64,000 bases of DNA from Sphingobium sp. AP50 (GCF_900109095.1 NZ_FNYZ01000021.1:23122-87121), one strand, 5' to 3'; shown: positions 1 to 7,625, numbered from the stretch's first letter. Notes: generated from the letters alone by a model not told the origin. Numbers and translations are program-made.

Positions 1-1
1 A

Positions 2-307
2 TCGCAGCTTCATGGCATCGATCGAACCGAAAACCGCTATGGGATCATTTCCTTCCAGGCGCTCCAGTGCTTCGACACAGGCCAGATATCGCGCTCCAAG
101 GTCAGCATGGTCGAGATAGGCGCGAGCCTCGGCCAGCGACGCGATCCCGTAATGCCGGGCCATGGCGCTGTTCCCAAGGCCACGTAGCTGCGGGAAAATG
201 AACCACATCCAGTGCGAGCGCTTGGCGCCGGCTGCGATCTCGGCCAACGCTACCTCGTAAACGCCAGCCTGCGCCTCGAGGAAACGTGGCAGATCAGCGC
301 TGGCCAT
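2..307 (-). CDS. DUF1810 family protein (3' end outside window)
   Basis: Reading leftward from an ATG at 307, 102 codons stay open to the window edge. The protein starts MASADLPRFLEAQAGVYEV and carries the family hallmark KRSHWMWFIFPQL (about residues 29-41), then a GLGNSAMARHYGI stretch typical of DUF1810. The family is small (about 140-150 residues) and has no established biochemical role. The ATG overlaps the TAA of the upstream SRAP gene (TAATG), so the two are almost certainly cotranscribed leftward. The C-terminus lies beyond the window. Family assignment is firm; function is unknown. Confidence 0.85.
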   Translation of the reverse strand, partial: MASADLPRFLEAQAGVYEVALAEIAAGAKRSHWMWFIFPQLRGLGNSAMARHYGIASLAEARAYLDHADLGARYLACVEALERLEGNDPIAVFGSIDAMKLR

Positions 308-924
308 TAGAGCAGCACCGCCTGAGCGGGTGGCGACCCATAGACCTGGGTCACGGGCAGGCTGCCCTTGGGCATCCATGCGAGCGTCTTCTCTGCAGGA
401 ACAGCTGGGTCGAGCCAGTCGGCCCAACGGTCGTGCGGGAGCGGGATGATCTGGCGATGGTGATAGGTCGCGACATCGGGCCCCGCGTCCATGGTGAGCA
501 TGGTGAAGGCCTCGCCCTCGGGCGCCGCGCGCCAGATGCCCGCAATGCAGAACCAGCGATGATCCGCCATGGTGAAGAGCCATTTGTCGAGGCGCTTCTG
601 CTTTGCGTCGGCGGGGTCTGTAAACTCATAGAAACCGTCCGCCAGGATCAAGCAGCGGTGGGAGGTGAATTGGCGCCCTTCGGACCGGAAATTATAGACG
701 GGACGGCCCTTCTGTCCGGCCCAGCTCCAGCGGCGGCTGACAAGCTCTCCTGCTGCGCGTTCGCCTTCCACGCTGCGGACGATCGGGGCGGGATCGGTGA
801 TCTTGATGTCCTCGCGAGCCGCCACATTGGGCTTGCCCTCAGGCATTTTGATCTTGATCGTCAGGTCCTCGAAATCCTCGACGATCGAGGCGATATCGAC
901 GATCAGCCGGTAGTCATTGCACAT
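307..924 (-). CDS. SRAP/HMCES family DNA-protein crosslinking protein (YedK-like)
   Basis: A 205-residue protein of the SOS-response-associated peptidase family. Known members expose a catalytic Cys2 that forms a thiazolidine crosslink with abasic sites in single-stranded DNA. Here the N-terminus is MCNDYR, so Cys2 is present. CLILADGFYEF (about residues 97-107) supplies the conserved Glu and YHHRQIIPL the conserved His. An AGGAG Shine-Dalgarno sits ahead of the ATG. It is divergent from a second SRAP-like gene at 984, and a LexA-type box lies in the shared upstream region. The following DUF1810 gene overlaps its stop codon. Confidence 0.92.
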   Translation of the reverse strand: MCNDYRLIVDIASIVEDFEDLTIKIKMPEGKPNVAAREDIKITDPAPIVRSVEGERAAGELVSRRWSWAGQKGRPVYNFRSEGRQFTSHRCLILADGFYEFTDPADAKQKRLDKWLFTMADHRWFCIAGIWRAAPEGEAFTMLTMDAGPDVATYHHRQIIPLPHDRWADWLDPAVPAEKTLAWMPKGSLPVTQVYGSPPAQAVLL

Positions 925-963
925 AGGCCTTTCTCCTGATCGGCAGCCTTGCCGACGTCTAAT

Positions 964-978
964 GTTCGTTATATGTTC
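964..978. promoter_or_regulatory. LexA (SOS) box, GTTC-N7-GTTC
   Basis: GTTC (964-967), seven bases, GTTC (975-978) is an exact match to the alphaproteobacterial LexA operator. It lies between divergent SRAP genes and ends five bases before the ATG at 984. Repression of the SRAP/alkB unit by LexA is inferred. Confidence 0.7.
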
Positions 979-983
979 TTTTC

Positions 984-1505
984 ATGGACTCGACACCTAC
1001 CGCTTTTGATCCAGATGCCGGGCCTGGCAGCCGCCGTGCCATCATCCGACGCAATCCGAACGATTTTCAAGAGGTAGAGATGATCGAGGCTGCCTGGGGT
1101 TCCAATCCGCGGTTCAGCGACGGTGTGAGCTATCAGTTCGTACGGTCCGAAGGGCGCACATTCCCAAGCCATCGCTGTCTCGTCGCCGCATCGGAATTTC
1201 ATATCCGCAACGGCGACCGGAAGTTTCGCGTGACGCTTGAGGACGGCAATTTCTTCTATCTCGCCGCCATCTGGGAACCTGCGATGGGCAAATGGCCGGT
1301 CAGCTATCGGATCGTGACGCTGGACGCCAACCCCGAGGTCATGCGCTATCAGGAGCGCCAGGGCGCGATCATCCATCGGCGCCAGGTGATGCAGTGGCTG
1401 GACCTGACCGTGCCGGAGACGGACCTCCTGGTGACGCCGCCCGCCCATATCTTCACGATCGTGGAGATAGACCCCAAGCCGGTCCAGACGGCTTTGGCGC
1501 TCTGA
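984..1505 (+). CDS. SRAP-like protein lacking the N-terminal catalytic cysteine
   Basis: A 173-residue relative of the SRAP family. Recognisable blocks are CLVAASEFHI (the Glu-containing block), FYLAAIWEPA, SYRIVTLDANPEV and RQGAIIHRRQVMQWLD, equivalent to the HxR/MP block. It starts MDSTPTAFD and has no Met-Cys N-terminus, so the residue that crosslinks abasic DNA is missing, and the core is shorter than the 205-residue copy next door. The ATG lies just downstream of a LexA box and the gene runs into alkB with an 8-bp gap. Either it is a non-crosslinking regulator/sensor or the true N-terminus has been lost. Confidence 0.75.
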   Translation: MDSTPTAFDPDAGPGSRRAIIRRNPNDFQEVEMIEAAWGSNPRFSDGVSYQFVRSEGRTFPSHRCLVAASEFHIRNGDRKFRVTLEDGNFFYLAAIWEPAMGKWPVSYRIVTLDANPEVMRYQERQGAIIHRRQVMQWLDLTVPETDLLVTPPAHIFTIVEIDPKPVQTALAL

Positions 1506-1513
1506 GCTTCTCC

Positions 1514-2134
1514 ATGGAAGCGATCGCTAAGACTGGAGGGCAGGCCGACCTGTTCGGAGGGCCACAACTGTCGGGCTTTGCGCAGACCGAGCAGTTCCTG
1601 ACCACGCGCGAAGAACAGATGCTCATCGCGCATATTGCGGGTGTCCCACTCACGCCCTTCCGGTTCCAGCAGTGGACCGGGCACAGGCTGACCTGCAGCT
1701 TTGGCTGGAGCTATGATTTCGAGAATGGCGCTTTCGCGCGCGCCGAGCCTATGCCCGAATGGCTGAACTCTTTGAGACTGCGCGCCGCTTACTTTGCCGG
1801 GCTCGACGCTTCCGAACTCGTCCAGGCGCTCGTGACCCGCTACGATCCTGGCGCCGGCATCGGCTGGCATAAAGATCGCCCAGTCTTCGAGCATGTCGTG
1901 GGCATTTCTCTGGGGCAAGCGGCTACCCTACGTATGCGGCGCCGAACCCCGACGGGCTTTTCGCGGTTCAACGCTGCGCTTGCCTCTCGTTCGATATATC
2001 ATCTGAGCGGCGAGGCGCGGCATGACTGGGAGCATGGCATTGCCGCCATGGACGCCACTCGCTGGTCGATCACCTTTCGATCCCTGTCAGCGAAGGCCAA
2101 ACGAATGATCGAACAAAACGAAAAGAGGAACTGA
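1514..2134 (+). CDS. alkB: AlkB-family Fe(II)/2-oxoglutarate dioxygenase
   Basis: A 206-residue protein starting MEAIAKTGGQADLFGG. Family members demethylate alkylated bases in DNA or RNA. The metal-binding H-x-D is at WHKDRP (His119, Asp121) and the distal His in RHDWEHGI (His174). The 2OG-binding arginines follow in RWSITFRS (Arg183, Arg189). Length is usual for bacterial short-type AlkB homologues. The ATG at 1514 is preferred because upstream codons belong to the preceding gene. It follows the SRAP-like gene by 8 bp behind a LexA box, which suggests a DNA-damage-induced pair; a decayed copy of the pair lies at 3.9-4.4 kb. Confidence 0.9.
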   Translation: MEAIAKTGGQADLFGGPQLSGFAQTEQFLTTREEQMLIAHIAGVPLTPFRFQQWTGHRLTCSFGWSYDFENGAFARAEPMPEWLNSLRLRAAYFAGLDASELVQALVTRYDPGAGIGWHKDRPVFEHVVGISLGQAATLRMRRRTPTGFSRFNAALASRSIYHLSGEARHDWEHGIAAMDATRWSITFRSLSAKAKRMIEQNEKRN

Positions 2135-2137
2135 TCC

Positions 2138-2500
2138 ATGACGACTGCCGAGTTGCGCCGGCATTTCCGTCGCATGCATGACAGCGGCTTCATCATCATC
2201 CCCAATGCCTGAGATGCGGGCAGCGCCGTTCGGCTGACGAAGCTCGGCTTCAAGGCCATTGCCTCGACGAGCGCGGGCGCGGCCTGGATTACGGGCAGGG
2301 ATGATGGCGATCTCAGCCTGGATAAGGTGCTTGGCCATCTGCGTCTGCAGGTCGCGGCCATCGATCCCCGCGTCAATGCCGACTTCGAAAATGGCGTTGC
2401 CGATGATCCCGAAGGCGTAGCGGCCAACGTCACACTTACGCTCGATACCGGCATTGCAGGTTTGTCGGTCCAGGAATGGTCAGGCTCGATCCTCTACGAC
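2138..2500 (+). pseudogene. Isocitrate lyase/PEP mutase family fragment
   Basis: Starting at ATG 2138 the frame reads MTTAELRRHFRRMHDSGF then IIIPNA-stop-DAGSAVRLTKLGF, IASTSAGAAW and NADFENGVADDPEGV. These are the start, barrel and DxExG blocks of the small PEP-mutase/isocitrate-lyase family. An in-frame TGA near 2210 replaces the Trp of the usual PNAWD motif. Similarity stops around 2480-2500, well short of the usual 250-280 residues, where a SulP remnant begins on the other strand. The gene is dead: nonsense mutation plus 3' truncation. Confidence 0.7.
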
Positions 2501-2739
2501 ACGGATCTCGCCGCGCCGGAGATCATGGCTGGCCGCCCTCCGGCGAAGGCTATGACGATGCCTATCATGAAAGAGGCGAACAGGCCGACCTACAGATCAA
2601 TGCCGGCGACGAAGGAGAAGGCGATACACTCCGGTGTAAGGGCGAGGGTGGCGACCATGCCGGCGAGGATGTCGCGAGGGGCATTGGCCGCGCCACTGAA
2701 CCATCCGGCGCGGTAGCACAAAAGAGCAGTGTTGTTCAT
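2500..2739 (-). pseudogene. SulP-family anion transporter N-terminal fragment
   Basis: Read leftward from ATG 2739 the frame gives PRDILAGMVATLALTPE, then CIAFSFVAGIDL-stop-VGLFASF, then AFAGGRPAMISGAA. This is the first transmembrane helix and GGRPGMISGA motif of SulP sulfate/bicarbonate transporters. An in-frame TAG falls where the family has a short D-P-K turn. About 80 residues remain of the usual 490-560. The left edge meets the PEP-mutase-family remnant near 2500, so two unrelated gene ends were joined by a deletion or recombination. Confidence 0.6.
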
Positions 2740-3126
2740 AATGGGGGAACCGACCTGTGTCGCAGGCGATGACGCAGTGGAAAGCTGGCGGACTGCCGGG
2801 CGTCATGCGTTGTCCGGCGGATCGGTGGCCGGAATAGCTACCGGGATTTGCACCGGGTCCTTGGGAATAGGCCGGTCGCTAACGATAGAGTCGCCATGTT
2901 GCAAGGGGCCGCGCCCGGGCTCGATCTGGCGTCGCTTGCTCTGGCTTATCCGGCTGATCTACCGCGTGGGCGCACGGAGCAGGGAGTTCGGATTGATGAA
3001 AGTCGTATGGCAGGGAGGCTGGGCGCCACGGTATCGGTGGTGGAACATGCAGGTCATGGGCGGAAGCTCTCATGCGGCAATGCCTGGTCTCCAGGCCGTG
3101 CGCCCCTTTGTGCGGTGCACGCAGCC
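2740..3126. other. 387-bp gap without a supported gene
   Basis: Several short frames are open in this stretch, but none shows a recognisable motif, a good ribosome-binding site or a family-like length. The frame of the downstream SDR is open from 2848, but the residues before 3127 do not look like an SDR N-terminus. Confidence 0.4.
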
Positions 3127-3837
3127 ATGAGCGGCGCTGCAAAGGGTTGCGCCGTCATTGTCGGCGCATCCGGCGGTATCGGTGGCGCGCTGGAGGCGGC
3201 CTTGCTTGAGGAAGGCGCGCTCGAGCGGGTGCATGGCCTCGGCCGATCGCGGGAAGGGGCGCAGCATATCGATCTGCTGGACGAGGCGTCGATTGCGGCG
3301 GCCGCAGCCCATGTCGCGGCAGGACCGGCACCGACGCTCGTGATCGTCGCGACAGGACTGCTGCATGAGGGCGTCCATGGCCCTGAGAAAGCGCTGAGGG
3401 ATCTAGATCCCGCGTGGCTGGCCAGAAGCTATGCCATAAACGCCATCGGTCCGGCGCTTGTGGCCAAGCATTTTCTGCCTTTGATGCCCAGGACCGGGCA
3501 AGCCGTTTTTGCCGCGCTCTCGGCGCGCGTGGGCTCGATCAGCGACAATCGCCTGGGGGGCTGGCATGGCTATCGGGCGTCCAAGGCAGCGCTCAACATG
3601 CTGGTGCGCAATCTCGCCATCGAGGAGAAGCGGCGTAACGATCGCGCGATTGTGGTTGCCCTGCATCCCGGCACGGTGGACACCATGCTTTCCAGGCCGT
3701 TTCAAGCTAATGTCGCAGCCGGTCGGCTGTTTGATGCCGAGCGAGCGGCCCTGCAGCTTCTCGATGTCATTGAGGGGCTCAAGGTTGCCGACAGCGGGAA
3801 GCTGCTGGACTATGAGGGACAGGAAATTCCGTTCTGA
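3127..3837 (+). CDS. Short-chain dehydrogenase/reductase (CsgA/C-factor-like)
   Basis: A 236-residue SDR. GCAVIVGASGGIGGALE is the TGxxxGxG cofactor loop at the N-terminus (about residues 8-24), and INAIGPALVAKHFLP is the NNAG-strand region. The catalytic Tyr/Lys pair is in WHGYRASKAALNML. The start at 3127 places the Rossmann strand at the usual distance. No substrate can be read from the sequence, and no neighbour forms an obvious operon with it: upstream are gene remnants and downstream a decayed SRAP copy. Confidence 0.85.
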   Translation: MSGAAKGCAVIVGASGGIGGALEAALLEEGALERVHGLGRSREGAQHIDLLDEASIAAAAAHVAAGPAPTLVIVATGLLHEGVHGPEKALRDLDPAWLARSYAINAIGPALVAKHFLPLMPRTGQAVFAALSARVGSISDNRLGGWHGYRASKAALNMLVRNLAIEEKRRNDRAIVVALHPGTVDTMLSRPFQANVAAGRLFDAERAALQLLDVIEGLKVADSGKLLDYEGQEIPF

Positions 3838-3904
3838 AGCAGGGCCGTATCTCGGGTCAGCGCGCCTTTGCGGGAGCCGTTGCAGCAGGCTCGAACAACC
3901 AGTT

Positions 3905-4273
3905 GAGATAGGCAGCGAGGGGCGTGCATTTCCGCATAGTCGTTGTCTCGTCGCAGCGTCGGAATTCCACATCCGTAATGGCAAGAAGGCGTTCCGCGCC
4001 TTTCGCGAGGATGGCAACTTCTTTTATCCTGCAGCAATCTGGGAGCCAGCCATTGGTGAATGACCAACCAGCTATAGGATCGTCACCCTCGACGCGAACC
4101 CGAACGTCATCCTTTATCAGGCGCGGCATGGCGCCATCATTGAACGTCGTGATGTGCAGAAATGGCTGGATTACAGGCTCGCTGAAGAAGAACTGCTGCT
4201 AACGCCGGCAGCAGGCACCTTTACGATCGAAAAGATACTGACCAAACCTGTCCAGACCATTTTGGCATTTTGA
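3905..4273 (+). pseudogene. Decayed SRAP-like gene (second copy)
   Basis: The frame reads SEGRAFPHSRCLVAASEFHI, RNGKKAFRAFREDGNFFYP and AAIWEPAIGE-stop, then continues as SYRIVTLDANPNV, ARHGAIIERRDVQKWLD and TKPVQTILAF. It aligns block for block with the SRAP-like protein encoded at 984-1505. It has lost about 55 N-terminal residues and carries a TGA at 4061-4063 where the intact copy has Lys-Trp-Pro. An alkB remnant follows, as in the intact pair. Confidence 0.8.
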
Positions 4274-4400
4274 GGCGCACGCACGGTCCCCTGTTCGCAC
4301 CGGTTAGATCTAGGCAAGCCGACCTTTTTGGCGATCCACTGGTGCCGGAGCTGACCCAGAGTAAGAATTTCTTTTCATCAAGGAGGGGCCGGTTGACGAT
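4274..4400 (+). pseudogene. alkB remnant (second copy)
   Basis: Directly after the decayed SRAP copy the + strand encodes RQADLFGDPLVPELTQSKNF. This matches the GGQADLFGGPQLSGFAQTEQF start of the intact AlkB at 1514. Similarity fades after about 40 residues and no HxD motif follows. From about 4400 to 4638 I see no gene. Confidence 0.6.
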
Positions 4401-4638
4401 CGTAGACCGGCTGCGCGTCTTCGCCCCCGCATTGCCATATGGATTGGCGAAATGGGTGAGGGGTCAGGCAGCGATATTGCGGGTGGACAACGATAATGTC
4501 CCACAGCGGATTGGTCAGGTCGGCGACGAGACCGATACGACTTGGCCGCTTGCCCGGCTAGCGCATCTCACAGGTGAGGTGCGGGGAGCCCCCAGTCCAT
4601 TACGCATAGGATCCGGCAGCCGTCCTTTTCGAAAACGG

Positions 4639-4782
4639 CTAGGCGGGGAAGCGCTTCAACGGTTTCCGCACGAACAGGTTGATCGCCGTTCCGCCCTTAA
4701 GCGCGAAGATCTCCTCATGCGCGATTGCCGGGATGGCGCGGACCAGCAGGCGTACTTGGTCCGCATAGATCCGCGCCGTCAT
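4639..4782 (-). pseudogene. AbiEii-family nucleotidyltransferase toxin, truncated to 47 residues
   Basis: From ATG 4782 the leftward frame reads MTARIYADQVRLLVRAIPAI, then ALKGGTAINLFVR, which is the conserved start and first nucleotidyltransferase block of AbiEii. It then hits TAG at 4639-4641. Intact AbiEii toxins are roughly 270-300 residues and need the later DxD residues, which are absent. The ATG overlaps the TGA of the upstream antitoxin gene, the normal abiEi/abiEii arrangement. The toxin is dead. Confidence 0.75.
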
Positions 4783-5417
4783 TGCTCTTCACTTTCGGTT
4801 TTGGAGCCAAAGGCTTCCGGCACCGTAATCTGATAGCGCGCATCCAGTCGGCCACCGGGGACGAGCTGGCGTTTGCCCCGACCCAGATCGACGACATCAC
4901 GATCGATCCGCTTCGCCCAGCCATGAGCGTGACAATCGGCGAAGAACAGGAACAATCGCTCGGCCCTGATACTCGTGCAACCCTTCAGCAGGTCCGTCAT
5001 CAGACGGGGACGAAGGGTCGTGAGGTTCTCGAATATTTTGTCGGCATGGTCGAAGCTGAGGCTCGCAGGCACGTCATCCATCAGCTCGATCGCCGCGCGT
5101 TCGGCGCTGGCGACGCAAAGGAAATGGTCCCAGGCTCCGCTGGCCTGTAGCGAGGCCGCTACATGGCCAAGCCGCGCAGTGCCGAGATCGAAGCGGTGCC
5201 AGTCGATGCCGAGGCCCCATGCCTCGAACAGCGCGAGTCGGTGCATGACGAGTTGGGCGTCCGTCGACAAGGTCGCAAGCAGGAAGGTCCGGATCGTAGA
5301 GATGGACCGTCCGTCCGCCGCCGAGCCGCGCAAAATGCCCAAGACCGGCAGCTCTCGCTCAGTCAGCGCATGCCACAGCCACACTGTCATAGGACCCGTC
5401 TCGATGCCGATCTTCAC
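4779..5417 (-). CDS. AbiEi-family antitoxin of a type IV toxin-antitoxin pair
   Basis: A 212-residue protein whose C-terminal half carries AbiEi blocks: ALFEAWGLGIDWHRFDLGTA, LCVASAERAAIELMDDVP, RLFLFFADCHAHGWAKRIDR and DLGRGKRQLVPGG. In known pairs AbiEi represses the operon and counteracts the AbiEii nucleotidyltransferase. The N-terminus (MKIGIETGPMTVW) may lack the usual winged-helix domain, so this could be a shortened form. It overlaps the truncated toxin by 4 bp. With no toxin left it is an orphan, possibly still a repressor or a relic. Confidence 0.7.
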   Translation of the reverse strand: MKIGIETGPMTVWLWHALTERELPVLGILRGSAADGRSISTIRTFLLATLSTDAQLVMHRLALFEAWGLGIDWHRFDLGTARLGHVAASLQASGAWDHFLCVASAERAAIELMDDVPASLSFDHADKIFENLTTLRPRLMTDLLKGCTSIRAERLFLFFADCHAHGWAKRIDRDVVDLGRGKRQLVPGGRLDARYQITVPEAFGSKTESEEQ

Positions 5418-5519
5418 GGCTCCAAAGCCGCACGAGCATCCCCTGGGTCTCGCGTGTATTACGTCGGCACAATTACGCCCTTAAGATGAGCAGATCGACA
5501 ATGAAGGGACCATAGTAGG

Positions 5520-5562
5520 AGCGGAATAGCGCTTTTTACGAGTAAAAGAGCGTTATTCCGCT
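5520..5562. promoter_or_regulatory. Inverted repeat upstream of XRE regulator (probable operator)
   Basis: AGCGGAATAGCGCT at 5520-5533 is mirrored by AGCGTTATTCCGCT at 5549-5562, 13 of 14 positions pairing, 32 bp before the XRE start. A third related half, CGGAATGAGCGG, follows at about 5571. Autorepression by the XRE protein is inferred. Confidence 0.55.
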
Positions 5563-5593
5563 ACTTTTGCCGGAATGAGCGGAAAAACGCATT

Positions 5594-5938
5594 ATGGAAG
5601 GTATTTTCCCAATTTTGGGAGTCCAGCTGCGCAACTGGCGCCGCAGACGCAATTTTACCCAGCCTCAGTTGGCTCAGCGGCTGGGGCGCGATCGGGCGCG
5701 AATATCCGAGCTTGAACGAGACCTGGCAGGCGAACGCTGGGGCCGGGACCGGTTAACACTGTTCGCCGAGGCCTGCGACGCGCTTGATGTCGTACCGGTC
5801 CTGGTTCCCAGAGGTCAGGCTAAGCAGATACAGGAGATGGTCGTAGAAAAGGGCTCGACCCAACCTAGTCAGCCGGTCCGTTCGGCATTTGATGATCTTT
5901 TCATAGATCTCGACGATGGTGATGATCGGACAAGCTGA
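5594..5938 (+). CDS. XRE-family helix-turn-helix regulator (HipB-type antitoxin)
   Basis: A 114-residue protein with an N-terminal XRE HTH: LGVQLRNWRRRRNFTQPQLA, then QRLGRDRARISELERDL (about residues 8-46). The tail is acidic (DDLFIDLDDGDD). This HTH-plus-short-tail layout is usual for HipB-like antitoxins. A 14-bp inverted repeat lies just upstream. Its TGA overlaps an ATG at 5938 (TGATG), so a cotranscribed partner once followed, but an IS21-family end begins 40 bp later. I read it as the surviving antitoxin half of a broken pair; a stand-alone repressor is possible. Confidence 0.75.
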   Translation: MEGIFPILGVQLRNWRRRRNFTQPQLAQRLGRDRARISELERDLAGERWGRDRLTLFAEACDALDVVPVLVPRGQAKQIQEMVVEKGSTQPSQPVRSAFDDLFIDLDDGDDRTS

Positions 5939-5978
5939 TGGTGAAGCAAGCGGCCGTTTTGGGAATCCACCTCCTGGA
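5938..5978 (+). pseudogene. First codons of a partner gene cut by IS21
   Basis: ATG 5938 overlaps the XRE stop and gives MVKQAAVLGIHLL before the terminal sequence of an IS21-family element starts at 5979. Overlap with an XRE antitoxin suggests a hipA-like toxin, but 13 residues cannot prove this. Confidence 0.3.
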
Positions 5979-6061
5979 TGTTGATTGCCACTGAGAGTTG
6001 ACCCGGGATTTCCACCGAGAAGTGACCCGCCTGATATTATGTTTCGGATGTCATCGGTGGG

Positions 6062-6850
6062 TCAAGGTGCGGGTTTCTCCTTTCTGGGTTTAGCTTGGTG
6101 GGCTGAGCTGTTTTTAAACCGGAAGCTGTCGTTGCCGGTCTCCAGGATGTGGCAGTGATGGGTGAGCCGATCGAGGAGCGCGGTGGTCATCTTGGCATCG
6201 CCGGAGACGGTGGCCCATTCGCTGAAGCTCAGGTTAGTGGTGATGATGACGCTGGTGCTGGTGCGCTCGTATAATTTGCTCAGCAGGTGGAAGAGCAGCG
6301 CGCCGCCGGAGGCACTGAACGGCAGATAACCCAGTTCGTCCAACACGACGAGGTCCGAGTGCACGAGCCGATTGGCGATCTGCCCGGTTCGCCCCTGGGC
6401 CTTTTCCTGTTCGAGGGCGTTGACCAACTCGACCGTGGAGAAGAAGCGGACGCGCTTGCGGTGTTGCTCGATGGCCTGAACACCCAGCGCTGTGGCGACA
6501 TGGGTTTTGCCGGTGCCCGGGCCGCCGACCAGCACCACATTGTCCGCGACATCGATAAAGTCGCATCGATGCAACTGGCGCACCAGCGCCTCATTCACCT
6601 CGCTGCTGGCAAAGTCGAAGCCCGCCAGATCCCGATAGGCCGGGAACCGCGCTACCTTGAGCTGATAGGCCACGGACCGGACCTCTCGTTCGGCCGTTTC
6701 GGCTTTCAGCAACTGGGAGAGGATCGGCACCGCCGCCTCGAAGGCGGGCGATCCCTGCTGCATGAGATCGGTCACGGCCTGAGCCATGCCGGGCATTTTC
6801 AGGCCGCGCAGCATCACGACAAGGGCGCCGGTGGCGGGATCATGACGCAT
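6062..6850 (-). CDS. istB: IS21-family helper ATPase IstB
   Basis: A 262-residue AAA+ ATPase that assists the IstA transposase. Walker A is VLVGGPGTGKTHVATALG (about residue 105) and Walker B is DLVVLDELGYLPF; VIITTNLSFSEWATV is the sensor 1 region. The C-terminus ends HHCHILETGNDSFRFKNS, as in full-length IstB. The start at 6850 gives MRHDPATGAL and overlaps the istA stop, the usual coupling. The gene looks intact although istA is not. Confidence 0.9.
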   Translation of the reverse strand: MRHDPATGALVVMLRGLKMPGMAQAVTDLMQQGSPAFEAAVPILSQLLKAETAEREVRSVAYQLKVARFPAYRDLAGFDFASSEVNEALVRQLHRCDFIDVADNVVLVGGPGTGKTHVATALGVQAIEQHRKRVRFFSTVELVNALEQEKAQGRTGQIANRLVHSDLVVLDELGYLPFSASGGALLFHLLSKLYERTSTSVIITTNLSFSEWATVSGDAKMTTALLDRLTHHCHILETGNDSFRFKNSSAHQAKPRKEKPAP

Positions 6851-7456
6851 GACGGTTCTCCCCGCGCAACGCATCATAGCGTTCGACATTGGCCATCGGT
6901 TCACTGACCAGCCTTAACGCCTGCGGCGCCGTCACCGGCGGCGTCGAGAGCGGTTTTCCATCGAGCAGCCGGTGCAGCAGGTTGAGGATATGGATCTTGG
7001 TTGGAACACCGGCGTCCAGCGCCGTGGCGACGGCGGTCAGCACGGCTTGTTCGTCATGATGCAGGACGAGCGCCAGGATCTCGACCATTTCCCTGTCGCC
7101 GCCGGGGTTGCGCAGCAGATGTCGTTGCAACCGCTGGAAGGCCTCGGGCAGTTCGAGGAAGGGAGCGCCGTTGCGCAGGGCGCCGGGCTTTCGCTGGACC
7201 ACCGCCAGATAGTGGCGCAGTCATAGACGGTATGCCCCGGCCCATCATGGGATCGGTCAATGATGCGCTGATGCTCGCATATCACCTGTCCTTCGGCGAC
7301 AACCAGGAAGCGATCAGGATAGACGCGCAGGCTGACAGGCCGATTGGCAAAGGACGCCGGCACGCTGTAGCGATTGCGTTCCAGATGGACGAGGCAGGTC
7401 GGCGAGACGCGCTTCCCATATTCCACAAAGCCGTCGAAGGGACGCCCCATCGGCAT
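6840..7456 (-). pseudogene. istA: IstA transposase remnant with frameshift
   Basis: Two overlapping leftward frames give the C-terminal part of IstA. The upstream piece reads RVSPTCLVHLERNRYSVPAS and RVYPDRFLVVAEGQVICEHQ; the downstream piece reads VVQRKPGALRNGAPFLELPE to the stop. The junction near 7210 is explained by one lost base: YD-W-RHYLAVVQRKP is restored by reading TGG-CGC instead of TGCGCC. The HTH and DDE core are absent, so the gene is both truncated and frameshifted. Confidence 0.75.
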
Positions 7457-7474
7457 CAGACATTCCGCTTCATC

Positions 7475-7625
7475 GGCCCAGCCCAGGCACTTGCGGGGTC
7501 TGCTGTTGAGGCGATCGGCAACGGCCTAGATCTCCTTGTCCGACAGCAGAGCAAGGTCGGTGTTGGAGGGGAGGAAGCGCTTGGGCTCGAGGGCGAAGTT
7601 TGCCTTCGTACACGCGACGATCGTC
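7475..7625 (-). pseudogene. IS30-family transposase, C-terminal fragment
   Basis: The leftward frame reads FLPSNTDLALLSDKEI-stop, then AVADRLNSRPRKCLGWADEA. This is the LN-x-RPRKTLGW tail of IS30-type transposases, with a TAG in the middle. It abuts the istA remnant. A second IS30 fragment on the same strand sits at 8985-9199. Confidence 0.6.

Larger units (their letters stand above)
5979..7456 (-). mobile_element. IS21-family element, truncated (istB intact, istA broken)
   Basis: The left end TGTTGATTGCCACTGAGA, followed by the internal repeats GAGAGTTGACCC and GAGAAGTGACCC, is the multiple-repeat terminus typical of IS21-type elements. Inside are an intact istB and the 3' part of istA. There is no right end: near 7456 the istA frame gives way to an IS30-type transposase fragment, so the element cannot move on its own. 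Confidence 0.75.

Noticed and set aside
286..939. 217-codon open frame on + opposite the SRAP gene
   Set aside because: It is the mirror of the SRAP gene on the other strand, which has the family motifs, an MCN start and a ribosome-binding site.
2848..3126. N-terminal extension of the SDR gene
   Set aside because: Residues before 3127 lack similarity to SDRs, and the cofactor loop is already at the right distance from ATG 3127.
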